DNA of 64,000 bases, from positions 1 to 64,000 of the forward strand of contig NZ_BAABDD010000024.1 of assembly GCF_039539445.1 (NCBI RefSeq). The letters are read 5' to 3'. The DNA is from Salinactinospora qingdaonensis. GTDB taxonomy: Bacteria; Actinomycetota; Actinomycetes; Streptosporangiales; Streptosporangiaceae. Each line of letters starts with the position of its first letter. Position 1 is the first letter of the stretch. Below are positions 52,231 to 60,307 of the stretch, one piece after another. A program made the position numbers and the translations under genes. The notes under the pieces are model-generated. The model did not search any database and had not been told where the DNA came from. It saw nothing but the letters and a program-made list of their open reading frames with translations.

Positions 52231-55041
52231 GTGAGGCTGTCGCTAGCTAATTGTGAGGGTTGTGCTTTGGCTTTTCATGTTCCTGTCCCCTGTTTGGTGG
52301 ATCTTCGGCTTTGGGGCAAGGAGCGGGGGTTGGATGGCCACCGCTATCCGTTGGTATGCCACCTGCTGGATACCGCGGCCGTTATGCGTTTTTTGTGGCG
52401 GGATTTCGTTTCTTCTGGAATGCGGGAGTGGTTGGCCGAGGGTTTTGGTCTGACGGAGGATGATGCGTGCCGTTTGGTGGAGTTTTGGGCGGCGCTGCAC
52501 GATATCGGTAAGTTGACTCCGCCGTTTCAGGAACAGGTTGCAGTTCCGGAGGGCTACCCCGCCGATCCCAGTGGGGAGCAACAGTCCCATGATGCTGCTG
52601 GGCACTTGTGGTTGGCGGTTGTGTTGAAGGAGGTCGGTTATCCACGCGAGCGAGCGTGGCCGACAGAGCGGTTGGTGGCTCAGCTCCTGGGCGGGCACCA
52701 TGGCCGTTTCCATGCCTTCAACCAGGGGGTGCTGCAGCGAAACAAGCTCGCCTATCTTGGCTTGGGTGATGGCCGGTGGGAAGAGCAGCGCATGGCGGCG
52801 ATGGCCGTGCTGGTCGAGATCCTCGGCCCTCCGGCGCCCACAGTGGCGCTGCGTGGCTCGCGAGCCGTGGTTATCAGTGGGTTGGTTATTCTCGCCGATT
52901 GGCTGGCCAGTCAGATTCCCTACATTAAGCGCCGGCTTGGCGATGTTCCCGACCGCGGAGACACCGCGTCGTTGTCCCGGTTTTTTGCGGGCTCGTTGGC
53001 TCAGGCTCCGGGGCTGGTGGCCAGAGCCGGGCTTTCTCGGCTCTCGCTGAAGTCGGGCTCGTTTGCCCAGGAGTTTCCGGGGTTTTCGGCCAATACGCTG
53101 CAGGAAAGTATCGGGGCTGAGCTTCCTGGTCTGGCCAGCGGACCGGGACTGTTGATGGCGGCCGCTCCCACCGGGTTCGGCAAAACCGAGGCAGCCTTGC
53201 ACGCCGGGCGGTTGCTCAGCCAGGTAGCCGGCACCTCGGGGCTCTATCTCGCGCTGCCCACCATGGCTACGGCTGATCAGATGTTTCGTCGGGTCGCGCG
53301 TTATCTCGCGCGGCGTTCTGCCCGTGATACCGCGCCGTCGTTGTTGCATGGCATGGCCTGGCTCAGTCCTGTCGAGGAGATGCTCGATGAGATCAACGCC
53401 GAGGAGTTCATCGCCAGCGATGAGGCCGCGCAGTTGATGTATGTGGAGTGGCTGCGTGGGGCTAAGCGTGGACTGCTGGCTGGTGTGGGAGTGGGAACGA
53501 TCGATCAAGCGTTGTTGTCGGTGTTGCCGGTGCGCCACAACGCGTTGCGGCTGTTCGCGCTGGCCAACAAGACGGTGATCATCGACGAGGTGCACGCCTT
53601 CAGTCCTTATATGCGTGGGCTGCTACGCACCTTGTTGGGTTGGCTGGGCGAGATGGGGGTGCCGGTGGTGTTGCTCTCGGCCACCCTGCCCCAACCGGTA
53701 GCCCGAGAGTTGGCCGAAGCCTACGCAGGTCAGGGCATCGACCACGGGAATACGGCTGTGCCCTACCCGGGCTGGACCTATGTGCAGCGGGGCTGGCAGC
53801 AGCCGGTGCGTCATGCGGTTGCCTTTCCTGAGCAGCAGCGACGCAGGATCAGTGTGGCGTTGGAGGCCCTTCCGAATTCCCCACAGGTTGAGCCCGAGCG
53901 CGGCGCGGTGCTGGAACACGAGTTGGGTCAACTCGCCACGCATGGGGGATGCGCCGCGGTTGTGTGCACCACGGTCGCCCAGGCCCAAAACACCTATCAA
54001 GACCTGTGTGCGTGGCGTGAGCGTCTGCCACACGGTCAACAGCCCGAGATCACTTTGCTCCACTCACGTTTTCCCGCTTACCGGCGTGAGGAGATCACCA
54101 AAAAGGTGATGGCAGATTTCGGGAAAGACGGTCAACGTCCGAAACGGGCGATTTTGGTGGCGACGCAGGTTATCGAACAGAGTCTGGATGTGGATTTCGA
54201 TCTGCTTTTTACCGATTTGGCTCCTATTGAGCTGTTGCTGCAGCGGGCCGGGCGCTTGCAGCGCCACCGCGTCTTGGATGCGATCCGGCCGGCTTGGGCG
54301 CGTTCCAACGATCAGTCACCTCGGCTCGTGGTGCTCACCGCGCCCGATCACAATCTCCGGCATCTGCCCAAAGCATGGACGACGATCTATCCCAAGGCCG
54401 CTCTCGTGCGGGCACATCGCCTTCTCGAAGAGCACCAGGCGGCAGGAATCGCTGTTCCCGACGATGTGCAACACCTCGTGGATCGTGGCAACCCGGGCGA
54501 CTTTCCCGCCCAGCAGGACCCGTTGCTTGAGGGATTCGAAGATGCCGAGGTCGAACGCATCGCTGAGACGATGGTGGAAGGTCAAAGCGCATCTCTCTGG
54601 AGTATTTGCGCCCCCGAACAGGTCAAAGACCTGGCCCGCCTTTCCGAACATCCGGTGGAGGAAGACCAGGCCACCACCCGCTTCAACGCCGACTCGGAGC
54701 GCGTCCTGCCCTGCTTTCAACTCCCCGACGGTCAACTACTGCTGGGCTCGTCCGAGGGTGAGCCTTTCCCCGAACCCGATGAGGACGGCAACTTCACCCG
54801 AGAACAGGTCGTTGCGGTCATGCGGTGCTCGATCCCGGTGCCAGGCTCACTGGTGCAGGAGCGAACACGTGAGCACCAACTCCCCAAGCCCTGGGGCGAC
54901 AAGTGGCCCTTCAAGGAACTCATCGCCCTTCGCCAGCCGGTGGCCGAATCCGGCCACTGGCGACCAGCCACGGTCGGCAAGAGGAAATTGCAGCTCAGCC
55001 ACACTCTTGGACTGGTCGAAGCTGAGGCTGGGCAGACATGA
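52231..55041 (+). CDS. cas3: Cas3 nuclease-helicase, type I-E
   Basis: 936 residues from GTG 52231. The HD nuclease has His44 (LVCHLLDTAA), His90-Asp91 (ALHDIGKL) and His156-His157 (GGHHGRF). Helicase motifs: Walker A APTGFGKTEAALHAG (about 313-320), IIDEVHAFSPYMRG (about 451), LLSATLPQP, and motif VI ATQVIEQSLDVDFD with LLQRAGRLQRH. Cascade recruits it to unwind and degrade target DNA. It lies 70 bp after array 1. A 422-bp gap carrying a mini-CRISPR separates it from cas8e, so cas3 is likely transcribed separately from the Cascade genes. Confidence 0.96.
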   Translation: MRLSLANCEGCALAFHVPVPCLVDLRLWGKERGLDGHRYPLVCHLLDTAAVMRFLWRDFVSSGMREWLAEGFGLTEDDACRLVEFWAALHDIGKLTPPFQEQVAVPEGYPADPSGEQQSHDAAGHLWLAVVLKEVGYPRERAWPTERLVAQLLGGHHGRFHAFNQGVLQRNKLAYLGLGDGRWEEQRMAAMAVLVEILGPPAPTVALRGSRAVVISGLVILADWLASQIPYIKRRLGDVPDRGDTASLSRFFAGSLAQAPGLVARAGLSRLSLKSGSFAQEFPGFSANTLQESIGAELPGLASGPGLLMAAAPTGFGKTEAALHAGRLLSQVAGTSGLYLALPTMATADQMFRRVARYLARRSARDTAPSLLHGMAWLSPVEEMLDEINAEEFIASDEAAQLMYVEWLRGAKRGLLAGVGVGTIDQALLSVLPVRHNALRLFALANKTVIIDEVHAFSPYMRGLLRTLLGWLGEMGVPVVLLSATLPQPVARELAEAYAGQGIDHGNTAVPYPGWTYVQRGWQQPVRHAVAFPEQQRRRISVALEALPNSPQVEPERGAVLEHELGQLATHGGCAAVVCTTVAQAQNTYQDLCAWRERLPHGQQPEITLLHSRFPAYRREEITKKVMADFGKDGQRPKRAILVATQVIEQSLDVDFDLLFTDLAPIELLLQRAGRLQRHRVLDAIRPAWARSNDQSPRLVVLTAPDHNLRHLPKAWTTIYPKAALVRAHRLLEEHQAAGIAVPDDVQHLVDRGNPGDFPAQQDPLLEGFEDAEVERIAETMVEGQSASLWSICAPEQVKDLARLSEHPVEEDQATTRFNADSERVLPCFQLPDGQLLLGSSEGEPFPEPDEDGNFTREQVVAVMRCSIPVPGSLVQERTREHQLPKPWGDKWPFKELIALRQPVAESGHWRPATVGKRKLQLSHTLGLVEAEAGQT

Positions 55042-55071
55042 TTCGTCCTCTTTTGTCCAGGTTCCTCCTTT

Positions 55072-55106
55072 GGCGATATCCAGTAGAGGAGGCGGGCTTG
55101 GGTCTT
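55072..55106 (-). promoter_or_regulatory. PAM-flanked target site of the mini-CRISPR guide
   Basis: On the minus strand, AAG (55106-55104) is followed by ACCCAAGCCCGCC (55103-55091). The mini-CRISPR spacer begins ACCCATGCCCGTC. Positions 1-5, 7-11 and 13 are identical; the two differences are at positions 6 and 12, the bases flipped out of a type I-E crRNA-DNA duplex. After position 13 the match ends. A weak promoter candidate TTGTCC (55053) - 18 - TATCCA (55077) would be overlapped. The site is 30 bp after the cas3 stop and 70 bp before the small ORF. Confidence 0.7.
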
Positions 55107-55175
55107 CTGTGTGACAGGATGGTCTTCGTCCGGTGCTCCCCAGCGCCGACTGTCTGCCATAGGGAGGAATTCCTC

Positions 55176-55277
55176 TTGTCTCCTGACCTGCTCACTCGAC
55201 TGGCTCGTGCCCTCACGCTGATCGCCTTGGGGGCGATGGCCACGGTGCTGATCATGCACGTCTCTGCACCAGCGTAG
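55176..55277 (+). CDS. Small hydrophobic peptide between cas3 and cas8e
   Basis: 33 codons from TTG 55176. AGGGAGGA (55161-55168) lies exactly seven bases before the TTG, the best ribosome binding site in this gap. The peptide has a short polar start (SPDLLTRLARA), one membrane-length hydrophobic stretch (LTLIALGAMATVLIMHV) and the tail SAPA. It resembles small membrane toxins in build, but I have no homologue. It sits downstream of the guide target and upstream of the mini-CRISPR. A longer frame from ATG 55038 would start on the cas3 stop and lacks a comparable ribosome site. Confidence 0.5.
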   Translation: MSPDLLTRLARALTLIALGAMATVLIMHVSAPA

Positions 55278-55295
55278 CCGAGTCGACCTCACTGC

Positions 55296-55320
55296 TGGGG
55301 TTGCCGTTAGGACAGCCCCA
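55296..55320. terminator. Hairpin between the small ORF and the mini-CRISPR
   Basis: TGGGGTTG (55296-55303) pairs with CAGCCCCA (55313-55320), one G-T wobble, 9-nt loop. It lies 18 bp past the peptide stop and abuts the last repeat of the reverse mini-array, so it could end both convergent transcripts. Confidence 0.5.
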
Positions 55321-55408
55321 GCCCACCTCCACGTACGTGGAGAGCACTGGCTTTTTTTCATTACCCGACGGGCATGGGTCGGTCCACCTCCACGCGCGTG
55401 GAGAGACT
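55319..55408 (-). CRISPR. Two-repeat mini-CRISPR in reverse orientation (CreA/Cas-regulating RNA candidate)
   Basis: Read on the minus strand: repeat 55408-55380 (AGTCTCTCCACGCGCGTG then GAGGTGGACCG), a 32-nt spacer 55379-55348 beginning ACCCATGCCCGTC, and repeat 55347-55319 (GTGCTCTCCACGTACGTG then GAGGTGGGCTG). Both repeats differ from the arrays in the loop and at the ends but keep the CTCCAC/GTGGAG stem needed by Cas6e. The 5' handle before the spacer, GTGGACCG, is identical to that of array 1. The spacer length equals that of the real arrays. The expected product is one crRNA-like guide whose seed matches the nearby site at 55072-55106. Confidence 0.85.
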
Positions 55409-55411
55409 GCA

Positions 55412-55451
55412 ACCTTACGGACCTTACCGTCTTGTGCTCGTGTTGCCTCAA
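55412..55451 (-). promoter_or_regulatory. Candidate promoter of the mini-CRISPR RNA
   Basis: On the minus strand TTGAGG (55451-55446), 19 bp, TAAGGT (55426-55421), with a second TAAGGT at 55417-55412 just before the first repeat. It overlaps the region directly upstream of the cas8e start. Based on hexamer resemblance only. Confidence 0.35.
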
Positions 55452-55463
55452 GGGAGGGGCGTT

Positions 55464-57044
55464 ATGTCTGGTGCCAGCTTTGATCTGCGAAGGCAGGGGT
55501 TTTGTCCGGTGGGCTGGCTTCCCGGGCAGGACCTTCCGCAGGGCAAGAAGCCAGATGATCTGCTCAGTTTGGAGGAGCTGCTGGTTCACGCCCACGCGAT
55601 CGCGGGGGTGCGGGTGCCGTTGCCGCCGGCCGAGGCGGGGTTGCTGCGGATCTTGGCGGTGCTGGTGGCTCGTGTCACCGGGCTGGACCGTATCGAGGAC
55701 AAGACCGTTTGGGCGGAGAAGCGTGAAGAGGTGCTTCGCGATGGGTGCTTCGATCCGCATCGGGTCGCGGAGTATTTCGATGGGTTCGCCCAACGGTTCG
55801 AGTTGTTCCATACGGCAACCCAGCGGCCGTTTCTTCAGCAGCCGGATTTGGTGGAGCAGTGCCAGAACTCTAAGGGCGAGTTGGTGAGCTCTGGGGTGAA
55901 CAAGCTGGTTACCGGCCGGTCGGCGGGGCAGTCGTTTGTGTGGCAAAGCCACACGGTCGATTCGGCGCCGGTGCCGGTTGGTCCGCCTGAAGCGTTTTTT
56001 TCGATGCTGGTGTGGCTGTTCTATGGCATGCCGGGACGGTGTACGTCTCGCAAGGTAGGCCAGACCAGCGCTGCTGATACCAAGGCGGGACCGCTGCGGG
56101 GCACCGTCTCGTTTCACCCGGTGGGGGCCAGCCTGTTCGAGACGCTGCTGCTGGGGTTGCCGCATCTACCTTCAGATGCCGATGACCTGGCCCCGTGGGA
56201 GGAGCCGCAACTGCCGGATCCGTTGGGGGTTCCGCCGCAGCCACGCGGGCTGGCGCGGGTGCTCACGGGGCGGTTTCGCCATGCTGTCCTGCTGGCTCCG
56301 GCCGCGGATGGTTCGGCGGTTGAGGATACCTACATCACCTGGGCGTGGCGCCGTGAGCAGGGGCCGGCCAAGGACCCGTATCTGATCCATTTTCCGCGGC
56401 CGGGGGCTGAGAATCCGCTCTCGCCTCAGGCGGCGCAGGCTGATCGTGCCATCTGGCGCGATCTTGACACGCTGCTGCGCAAGACGTTGGGAGAGGAACG
56501 GTTCCGTCCCCAGGTGTTTGATGACCTGGATGAGTTCCGGGAGGGCGACGTCGCCATCGACGTCGACACTGTAGGGATTCGCGCGATTGGGTTCGACCAG
56601 GACCGTTCGCAGGCCAGGAATCGGCAGTACTACACGGGCACCACACCGCCGGTGCTGGGGATGTTGGAGACGCGGTCGGGGGAGCGGTGGTATCGGGTCA
56701 GGCGGGCGCGGCAAAACGCCGAACGTGCGGGCGAGAACCTGCGCACAGCTTTGCGTGGGGCGTGGCGAGAGTTGACCCGCACCTCGGGGCGGGGCAGACA
56801 GCGCGATGAGGGGGTGGCCTGGCTCCACCCAGGCATGGCGCGCTACTGGAGCGTGGCCGAATGGCAGTTTTGGACGATTGTGCGCCCTGAAGAGCCGCCG
56901 CAGGGCGGGATCGGCAACAGATTCATCCACCACGCCCTTAACACCTATGACCAGGTGACGAAGGATTATGCGCGTTCGGGCCACGACATCAAAATTTTGG
57001 AACGCCACCGAAGCGTAATTTTGCGTGGCTGGCGTTCCTCCTGA
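55464..57044 (+). CDS. cas8e: Cas8e (Cse1/CasA), Cascade large subunit
   Basis: 526 residues from ATG 55464 with GGGAGGGG upstream; a longer frame would run through the mini-CRISPR and is rejected. N-terminal WLPGQDLPQGKKPDDLLSLE and a conserved CasA region (LQQPDLVEQCQNSKGELVSS, GMPGRCTSRKVGQTS) are typical. The protein recognises the PAM, opens the DNA and recruits Cas3. It is the first gene of the Cascade-adaptation operon. Confidence 0.93.
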   Translation: MSGASFDLRRQGFCPVGWLPGQDLPQGKKPDDLLSLEELLVHAHAIAGVRVPLPPAEAGLLRILAVLVARVTGLDRIEDKTVWAEKREEVLRDGCFDPHRVAEYFDGFAQRFELFHTATQRPFLQQPDLVEQCQNSKGELVSSGVNKLVTGRSAGQSFVWQSHTVDSAPVPVGPPEAFFSMLVWLFYGMPGRCTSRKVGQTSAADTKAGPLRGTVSFHPVGASLFETLLLGLPHLPSDADDLAPWEEPQLPDPLGVPPQPRGLARVLTGRFRHAVLLAPAADGSAVEDTYITWAWRREQGPAKDPYLIHFPRPGAENPLSPQAAQADRAIWRDLDTLLRKTLGEERFRPQVFDDLDEFREGDVAIDVDTVGIRAIGFDQDRSQARNRQYYTGTTPPVLGMLETRSGERWYRVRRARQNAERAGENLRTALRGAWRELTRTSGRGRQRDEGVAWLHPGMARYWSVAEWQFWTIVRPEEPPQGGIGNRFIHHALNTYDQVTKDYARSGHDIKILERHRSVILRGWRSS

Positions 57045-57057
57045 AAGGAGACGGCGG

Positions 57058-57753
57058 ATGGCTGACGTTGATAGGCGTTTGCGTCCTGCACAAGAACAGA
57101 GAAAAGAATTGCGGCGACGTGCCTGGGGGTTGGTCGCCCATATCCAAAGCGAGGTTTTGCCCTCGCCGGGGCGGCGGGCGGCCCTTCGCCGGGCCGCCGG
57201 TATGGAACCGGGAGACCCACGCACCTTTGGCGCCTTCCGAGAGGTCGCCCGTTTCCTTCCCGAACGGGCTAACCAGGCGACCCAACGAGCGTTTCTAGGG
57301 GTGGCCGCACTGATGTGTGCCCAGCCACGCCAGGCTCGCCAGAACGATATCGACGCCGCTGCCAGCAAGACTTCCACCACACCGGAAGGGCAGAGCCAAA
57401 GCGAACACGGGGCGGGCGACGAGACCTCGTCCAAACCCGTGCTGCCGCGATCGCTGGGGGCGACCCTGGCCTATGCGGTCAACGAGAAGGCCGTCAGCGA
57501 GTCCAGCGCCGAAGACCGGCTGCAGTTGGTGTGCCGCAACAACAGCACCGAGGCTCACCGCCAACTGCCCCGCTTGATGGCGCTGCTGCGCAGCTCCCAG
57601 ATCTCGGTGGACTGGGTGGCACTCATCTGCGACCTGGCTGAGTGGGACCGTTTCCGCCAGCGCAAGGCCGCTGCATGGCTACGCGACTTCTACCGCACCC
57701 TCAACGACGCCAACGACGACCCCTCGACGAACAACACTCAGGAGCAAAAGTGA
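57058..57753 (+). CDS. cse2: Cas11e (Cse2/CasB), Cascade small subunit
   Basis: 231 residues from ATG 57058 (GAAAGGAG upstream). An all-helical protein: RRAWGLVAHIQSEVLPSPGR at the start, AVSESSAEDRLQLVCRNNST in the middle and DWVALICDLAEWDRFRQRKA with WLRDFYRTL at the end, the usual Cse2 C-terminal pattern. A linker rich in Ser, Thr and Gln (about 100-130) is longer than usual. Two copies line the belly of Cascade and hold the displaced strand. Confidence 0.9.
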   Translation: MADVDRRLRPAQEQRKELRRRAWGLVAHIQSEVLPSPGRRAALRRAAGMEPGDPRTFGAFREVARFLPERANQATQRAFLGVAALMCAQPRQARQNDIDAAASKTSTTPEGQSQSEHGAGDETSSKPVLPRSLGATLAYAVNEKAVSESSAEDRLQLVCRNNSTEAHRQLPRLMALLRSSQISVDWVALICDLAEWDRFRQRKAAAWLRDFYRTLNDANDDPSTNNTQEQK

Positions 57754-58913
57754 CTACGCCGGCCTACATCGACATCCACGCCCTGCAAACCCTGCCCTAC
57801 TCCAACGTCAACCGCGACGATTTGGGAGCACCCAAAAACCTGGTTTTTGGCGGAGTAGAGCGGACCCGGGTCTCCAGTCAGAGCTGGAAGCGCGTCATCC
57901 GTAAAGAGGTCGAAAAACAACTCGGCGCTGACGAGGAGACCGTGCGCACGCGCCGCGTCGTCGTAGGGGTGGCCGAACATTTGGCCGAGCAGGGCTGGAG
58001 CCGCGAAGAGGCCGAAGCTGCCGGCATCCAGGTCGCACTGTCGGCGGGCAATGGCATCAGCCTCAAACAAGAACAAAACGAGCGAGAAGAACAAGTCCTG
58101 ACCACCAACGTGCTGCTGTTGCTGCCCGAGGCCGGGATTGCGGAGCTGGCCAACCTCGCTGCTGAGCACCACGAGGCCATCCTGGCCGAACAGCAGCGCA
58201 AGAAGAAACCCCGCGAAAAGACCCAGCCGGTCTTGCCGGGTAAGGACATCGCCAAGATCCTTGGCCGCCGCAGCGCCACCATCAACCTGTTCGGACGGAT
58301 GCTGGCCGAGCTACCCGGGGCCAACGTCGACGGCGCTGTGCAGATGGCGCACGCCTTCACCACCCACGCCACCCGGGTGGAATACGACTTCTTCGCCGCT
58401 GTCGACGACGTTGAGGAAAAACTCAACCTGCCCGGAAGCGGCCACATCAACACCGCCATGTTCAGCGCCGGCACCTTCTACCGCTATGCCAATCTGGACC
58501 TGGCCGGTCTGGTAGCCAACCTCAACGGCGACACCACCTTGGCCGTCACCCTCATCAGCGCCTTCCTGGACGCCTTCATCCGCACCTTGCCCTCGGGAAA
58601 GAAAAACGCCACCGCTCCCTCGACCGCGCCTGAGCTGGTCCATATCGGCGTACGGGACGACCGCCCCGTCTCCCTCGCCTCGGCCTTCGAAGCTCCCCTC
58701 TACAGCGAGCAGGGCCACCTCCAGGACTCGGCTGAGCGGATGGACTCCCATGCCGCGGCGATCTACCGCCTCCTGGGGGCCGAGCACACGCTGTGGTCCG
58801 GCCACACCGCCAGCGACAACGTCGCCGAGCCCGAGCATCTCGGCTTGGCACAGCCCTCGTTTGACGACCTGGTCGCCGCCGCCGTTGCCGCCTGCCAGGA
58901 GGACCACCAGTGA
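57750..58913 (+). CDS. cas7e: Cas7e (Cse4/CasC), Cascade backbone
   Basis: 387 residues from GTG 57750, overlapping the cse2 stop by 4 bp. It opens with the family hallmark IDIHALQTLPYSNVNRDDLG followed by APKNLVFGGVERTRVSSQSW. DGAVQMAHAFTTHATRVEYD and HINTAMFSAGTFYRYANLDL are also diagnostic. Six copies bind the crRNA and make a kink at every sixth base. That feature is what makes mismatches at guide positions 6 and 12 silent, and is relevant to the mini-CRISPR nearby. Confidence 0.96.
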   Translation: MTTPAYIDIHALQTLPYSNVNRDDLGAPKNLVFGGVERTRVSSQSWKRVIRKEVEKQLGADEETVRTRRVVVGVAEHLAEQGWSREEAEAAGIQVALSAGNGISLKQEQNEREEQVLTTNVLLLLPEAGIAELANLAAEHHEAILAEQQRKKKPREKTQPVLPGKDIAKILGRRSATINLFGRMLAELPGANVDGAVQMAHAFTTHATRVEYDFFAAVDDVEEKLNLPGSGHINTAMFSAGTFYRYANLDLAGLVANLNGDTTLAVTLISAFLDAFIRTLPSGKKNATAPSTAPELVHIGVRDDRPVSLASAFEAPLYSEQGHLQDSAERMDSHAAAIYRLLGAEHTLWSGHTASDNVAEPEHLGLAQPSFDDLVAAAVAACQEDHQ

Positions 58914-59665
58914 GCGGCCTCCTGCTACGCCTAGCCGGCCCGCTGCAGAGCTGGGGCGAACGCAGCGTCTACGAGAGCCGCGACACCGCAGGTTTCCCCA
59001 CTCGCTCGGGAATGCTCGGTTTGATCGCCGCAGCCATGGGACGCCCGCGCGGTAGTGCGCTCGCCGATTTCAAACCGTTGTGCTTCACCGTGCGCATCGA
59101 TCGCCCTGGCGTGCGCATCGTGGACTACCACACCGCCGGCGGCGCTTTGCCGCCCCCCGCCAAAATCCCCACCGCCGATGAGAAAGGCCGCCCCACCGGC
59201 AAAGGCACCATACAAACCTGGCGCGAATACCTCGCCGACGCGGCCTTCACTGTGGCCATAGAAGGCCCTCAAGCACTGGTGGACCAGGTGCGAACAGCGC
59301 TGCGTGCGCCCCATTGGCAGCCCTACCTGGGGCGGCGCTCCTGCCCACCCAACCAACCCCTACTGCTCGACCGGCCCGTCGACGACCCGGTCACCGAGTT
59401 AAAGACTCGCGTGCCTCTCGCGCGGACTCGGCCCGCTACCGAGCACAGTGTGGCCGTGGACTTCGTCTTCGAAGACCGCCACGAGGACGCAACCATCTAC
59501 ACCGAGCTTCGCGACGATCCCGACGCCTTCACCGTGATCGACCGCACCTACCGAGACCGCCCCCTGTGGCAGGTCACTCACCACCTCTCACACGAGCTCT
59601 GCGCCCCCAGGCGCACCGACTACCTCGACCATCTAGCTACCTACGTCACCGGCAGCGAGCGCTGA
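58910..59665 (+). CDS. cas5e: Cas5e (CasD), crRNA 5'-handle binding subunit
   Basis: 251 residues from GTG 58910, overlapping the cas7 stop. The N-terminal RRM strand LLLRLAGPLQSWGERSVYES with RDTAGFPTRSGMLGLIAAAM is the Cas5e signature. The Cas5 thumb grips the 8-nt handle. The two arrays here supply two different handles, so this protein must accept both GTGGACCG and GTGAGTCG. Confidence 0.95.
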   Translation: MSGLLLRLAGPLQSWGERSVYESRDTAGFPTRSGMLGLIAAAMGRPRGSALADFKPLCFTVRIDRPGVRIVDYHTAGGALPPPAKIPTADEKGRPTGKGTIQTWREYLADAAFTVAIEGPQALVDQVRTALRAPHWQPYLGRRSCPPNQPLLLDRPVDDPVTELKTRVPLARTRPATEHSVAVDFVFEDRHEDATIYTELRDDPDAFTVIDRTYRDRPLWQVTHHLSHELCAPRRTDYLDHLATYVTGSER

Positions 59666-60307
59666 ATGGACATTTGGCTCACCCAGATCGCAGTCCACCC
59701 CCAATGCACCCGTCTGTGGCGACGCGGCCTCCTCGACGGAGACCAACTGCACCGCGAACTCATGCACCTCGTCCCCGACGGATTGGGCGAACAGCCACGC
59801 CGCGCCAGCGGTCTGCTCTATCGCGCCGAGATCACCCGAACTGGGCTACGCATCCTCGCCCAAACCTGCATCCCACCCCAATTGGAAAAGCTCTCGCACG
59901 ACTTCGTTCACAGCGCGCAACAACGCTGCATCACCGGCTTCCTCGCAACCCTGCACGCCGGCATGCGCGTGCGCTACCGCATCGCCGCCAACCCCACCAA
60001 ACGCCACGGCAACACCGCTGAACCACACAAACGCGGCAAACTCGCCCACCTCCACGGCGAACAGGCCGAGCTGTGGTGGCTCCGCAAAGCCACCAACGTC
60101 GGACTCCACCCCTTGCAGCTGCATGCAGCCCAACTGTCCGACATACGCGGCACCCGCGACACCCGCCACGGCGTTACCCAATTCGACGGCACCGCCATGG
60201 TCACCGACCCCCAGCAACTCCACACCGCCCTCATCGAGGGCATCGGCCGCGCCAAAACCTACGGATGCGGCATGCTCAGCCTCGGCCCCACCCAGGAGCA
60301 CTCATGA
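59666..60307 (+). CDS. cas6e: Cas6e (CasE), crRNA-processing endoribonuclease
   Basis: 213 residues, start directly after the cas5 stop. The N-terminal DGDQLHRELMHLVPDGLGEQ holds the conserved His region, and the C-terminal glycine-rich loop GIGRAKTYGCGMLSLG is the RAMP signature. It cuts at the base of the CTCCAC/GTGGAG hairpin and stays bound. Array 1, array 2 and the mini-CRISPR all keep this stem while the loop varies (GCAT, GCGT, GCGC, GTAC). Confidence 0.94.
   Translation: MDIWLTQIAVHPQCTRLWRRGLLDGDQLHRELMHLVPDGLGEQPRRASGLLYRAEITRTGLRILAQTCIPPQLEKLSHDFVHSAQQRCITGFLATLHAGMRVRYRIAANPTKRHGNTAEPHKRGKLAHLHGEQAELWWLRKATNVGLHPLQLHAAQLSDIRGTRDTRHGVTQFDGTAMVTDPQQLHTALIEGIGRAKTYGCGMLSLGPTQEHS

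Noticed and set aside
55038..55277. 79-codon frame from the ATG overlapping the cas3 stop
   Set aside because: The first 46 codons would run through the guide target with no protein-like character. The strong ribosome site points to the internal TTG at 55176 instead.
55374..55463. N-terminal extension of Cas8e through the mini-CRISPR repeat
   Set aside because: The repeat-encoded peptide has no Cas8e similarity, and ATG 55464 has a clear ribosome binding site.
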